Assembly: GCA_003647095.1 (NCBI GenBank)
Contig: QMME01000260.1
Coordinates: 1 to 6,085, forward strand
DNA length: 6,085 nt
Origin: Deltaproteobacteria bacterium
GTDB taxonomy: Bacteria; Myxococcota; B64-G9
Direction: 5' to 3'
The notes under the pieces were generated by a model. That model saw nothing but the letters and a program-made list of their open reading frames with translations, searched no databases and was not told the DNA's origin. The translations under genes and the position numbers were made by a program. This document shows, one piece after another, positions 5,407 to 6,085 of the stretch. The number at the start of each line of letters is the position of its first letter. Position 1 is the stretch's first letter.

Positions 5407-6025
5407 TTTCTTCCTCCAGGTAGGGAGCCAGCAGGCGAGCCAACTCCAGGCGGGCCCGGTGCAGGCGACTCTTGACCGTCCCCGCCGGCAGGCCGGTGAT
5501 GGCCTGGATCTGTTCGTAGCTGAGCAGTTCGATGTCGCGCAGGATGACGAGTTCGCGGTGGTCATCGGAAAGCTCACCCATCTTCTCCTCGACTATGGTC
5601 TGCAGCTGGCGACCCTCGGCCAGGGTGTCGGGCCGGGGTACCTCGCCGGCCACCGGCCGGTGCCGCCGCTGGCCGCTGGCATCGGCCTGGTAGATGCCGT
5701 CGAGTTGCTGGCGCCGGTGCTGGGCACGCCGGCGCAGAAACTTCAGGCGGTTCAGGCAGTGGTTGCGGGTGATGCGGTAGATCCAGGTCGACAGGCTGGA
5801 CTCGCCGCGGAACCTGTCGATGTGCTTGAAGATGGTCAGGAATACCTCCTGGGTGAGATCCTCGGCCTCCTGCTGGTTGCCCATCATGCGCAGGCACAGG
5901 CCGTAGATACGGTCCTGGTGCAGGCGCACCAGCTGCTCGAAGGCCCGGGGCTGGCCGCGCTTGAGCTGTCGCACCAGCAGCCGTTCGTGTTCGGGTATTC
6001 CTGGTGCCATGTACGCTTTCAGCAT
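5393..6025 (-). CDS. ECF-family RNA polymerase sigma factor (RpoE-like)
   Basis: This ~210-residue sigma factor directs RNA polymerase to a small stress or envelope regulon. The sigma2 region spans about 22-97, with AFEQLVRLHQDRIYGLCLRM, the DLTQEVFL core-binding helix (57-64) and the -10 reading segment STWIYRITRNHCLNRLK (79-95). A variable linker with basic and polar residues (98-140) is followed by sigma4 at about 145-200, with the helix-turn-helix LSYEQIQAITGLPAGTVKSR (168-187). There is no C-terminal extension beyond ~200, so it is an ordinary small ECF factor. Start choice is uncertain: ATG at 6025 (taken here), ATG at 6010 (also plausible) or TTG at 6052 (less likely, because it may lie at or before the transcription start). 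It overlaps its anti-sigma gene by 14 nt. The family is secure; the ECF group and regulon cannot be named from this window. Confidence 0.93.
   Translation of the reverse strand: MLKAYMAPGIPEHERLLVRQLKRGQPRAFEQLVRLHQDRIYGLCLRMMGNQQEAEDLTQEVFLTIFKHIDRFRGESSLSTWIYRITRNHCLNRLKFLRRRAQHRRQQLDGIYQADASGQRRHRPVAGEVPRPDTLAEGRQLQTIVEEKMGELSDDHRELVILRDIELLSYEQIQAITGLPAGTVKSRLHRARLELARLLAPYLEEESDRS
5412..5417 (-). promoter_or_regulatory. Ribosome binding site of the anti-sigma gene
   Basis: On the minus strand GGAGGA (5417 to 5412) lies 5 nt before the GTG at 5406, inside the last sigma codons. It decides the GTG start over the ATG 13 codons later and explains how the two proteins could be made in balance. 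Confidence 0.8.
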
Positions 6026-6054
6026 AGGGTTCGCCACCAGCCGGGTCAACAACA

Positions 6055-6085
6055 GTTACGACAACCACCGGCGGCGGCCGGTTCC
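6055..6085 (-). promoter_or_regulatory. Possible ECF-type autoregulatory promoter
   Basis: Reading the minus strand from the window edge, GGAACC (6085 to 6080) is followed after 17 nt by GTCGTAAC (6062 to 6055). A GGAAC -35 with a GTC-containing -10 at 15-17 nt is the usual style of ECF sigma promoters, which commonly drive their own operon. The -35 lies exactly at the window edge and the -10 is a loose match, so this is tentative. If correct, transcription would start near 6050, a short leader before the ATG at 6025. Confidence 0.35.

Noticed and set aside
5407..5577. N-terminal extension of the anti-sigma frame beyond GTG 5406
   Set aside because: It overlaps sigma region 4 on the same strand in another frame; the well-spaced GGAGGA before GTG 5406 and the anti-sigma domain limits favour the shorter form.

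Overview
The window looks like a piece of a GC-rich proteobacterial chromosome, most likely gammaproteobacterial. The gene set (S41 protease with signal peptide, QueH, Ogt/MGMT, ECF sigma with zinc-type anti-sigma), the strong Shine-Dalgarno sites and the tight gene overlaps fit this, but the exact lineage is an inference from protein style only.

Layout. (1) Positions 1-450 are the edge of an accessory region. They hold the 3' end of a DUF4276 gene, joined by a 4-nt overlap to the first ~38 codons of what looks like a type III restriction (Res) helicase gene that is cut off. GC here is about 55% by hand count of the first 300 bases, against roughly 65-75% in lines sampled later. (2) Positions 436-484 carry a short 13-bp tandem repeat at the break, directly followed by a plausible sigma70-type promoter. 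(3) Positions 543-4760 form a five-gene plus-strand operon in which every gene overlaps the next: a periplasmic S41 carboxyl-terminal protease, QueH (queuosine biosynthesis), a cytoplasmic protein of unknown function with an acidic/proline-rich linker, a secreted protein resembling DUF6263, and an O6-alkylguanine-DNA alkyltransferase. (4) Positions 4648-6025 carry a minus-strand pair, an ECF sigma factor followed by its membrane-anchored HC2-type zinc anti-sigma factor. A possible ECF-type autoregulatory promoter lies at the right window edge.

How the genes relate. The operon mixes envelope proteolysis, tRNA modification and DNA repair, so co-transcription need not mean a shared pathway. The sigma/anti-sigma pair is a self-contained envelope or stress signalling module that points toward the operon. 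The last 113 bp of the anti-sigma gene are antisense to the end of the alkyltransferase gene, with no room for a terminator between them.

I see no clear new biological system. The best leads are the two uncharacterised operon proteins, the decayed defence locus with its repeat junction beside a promoter, and the convergent coding overlap. No RNA genes, CRISPR arrays or insertion sequences were seen.
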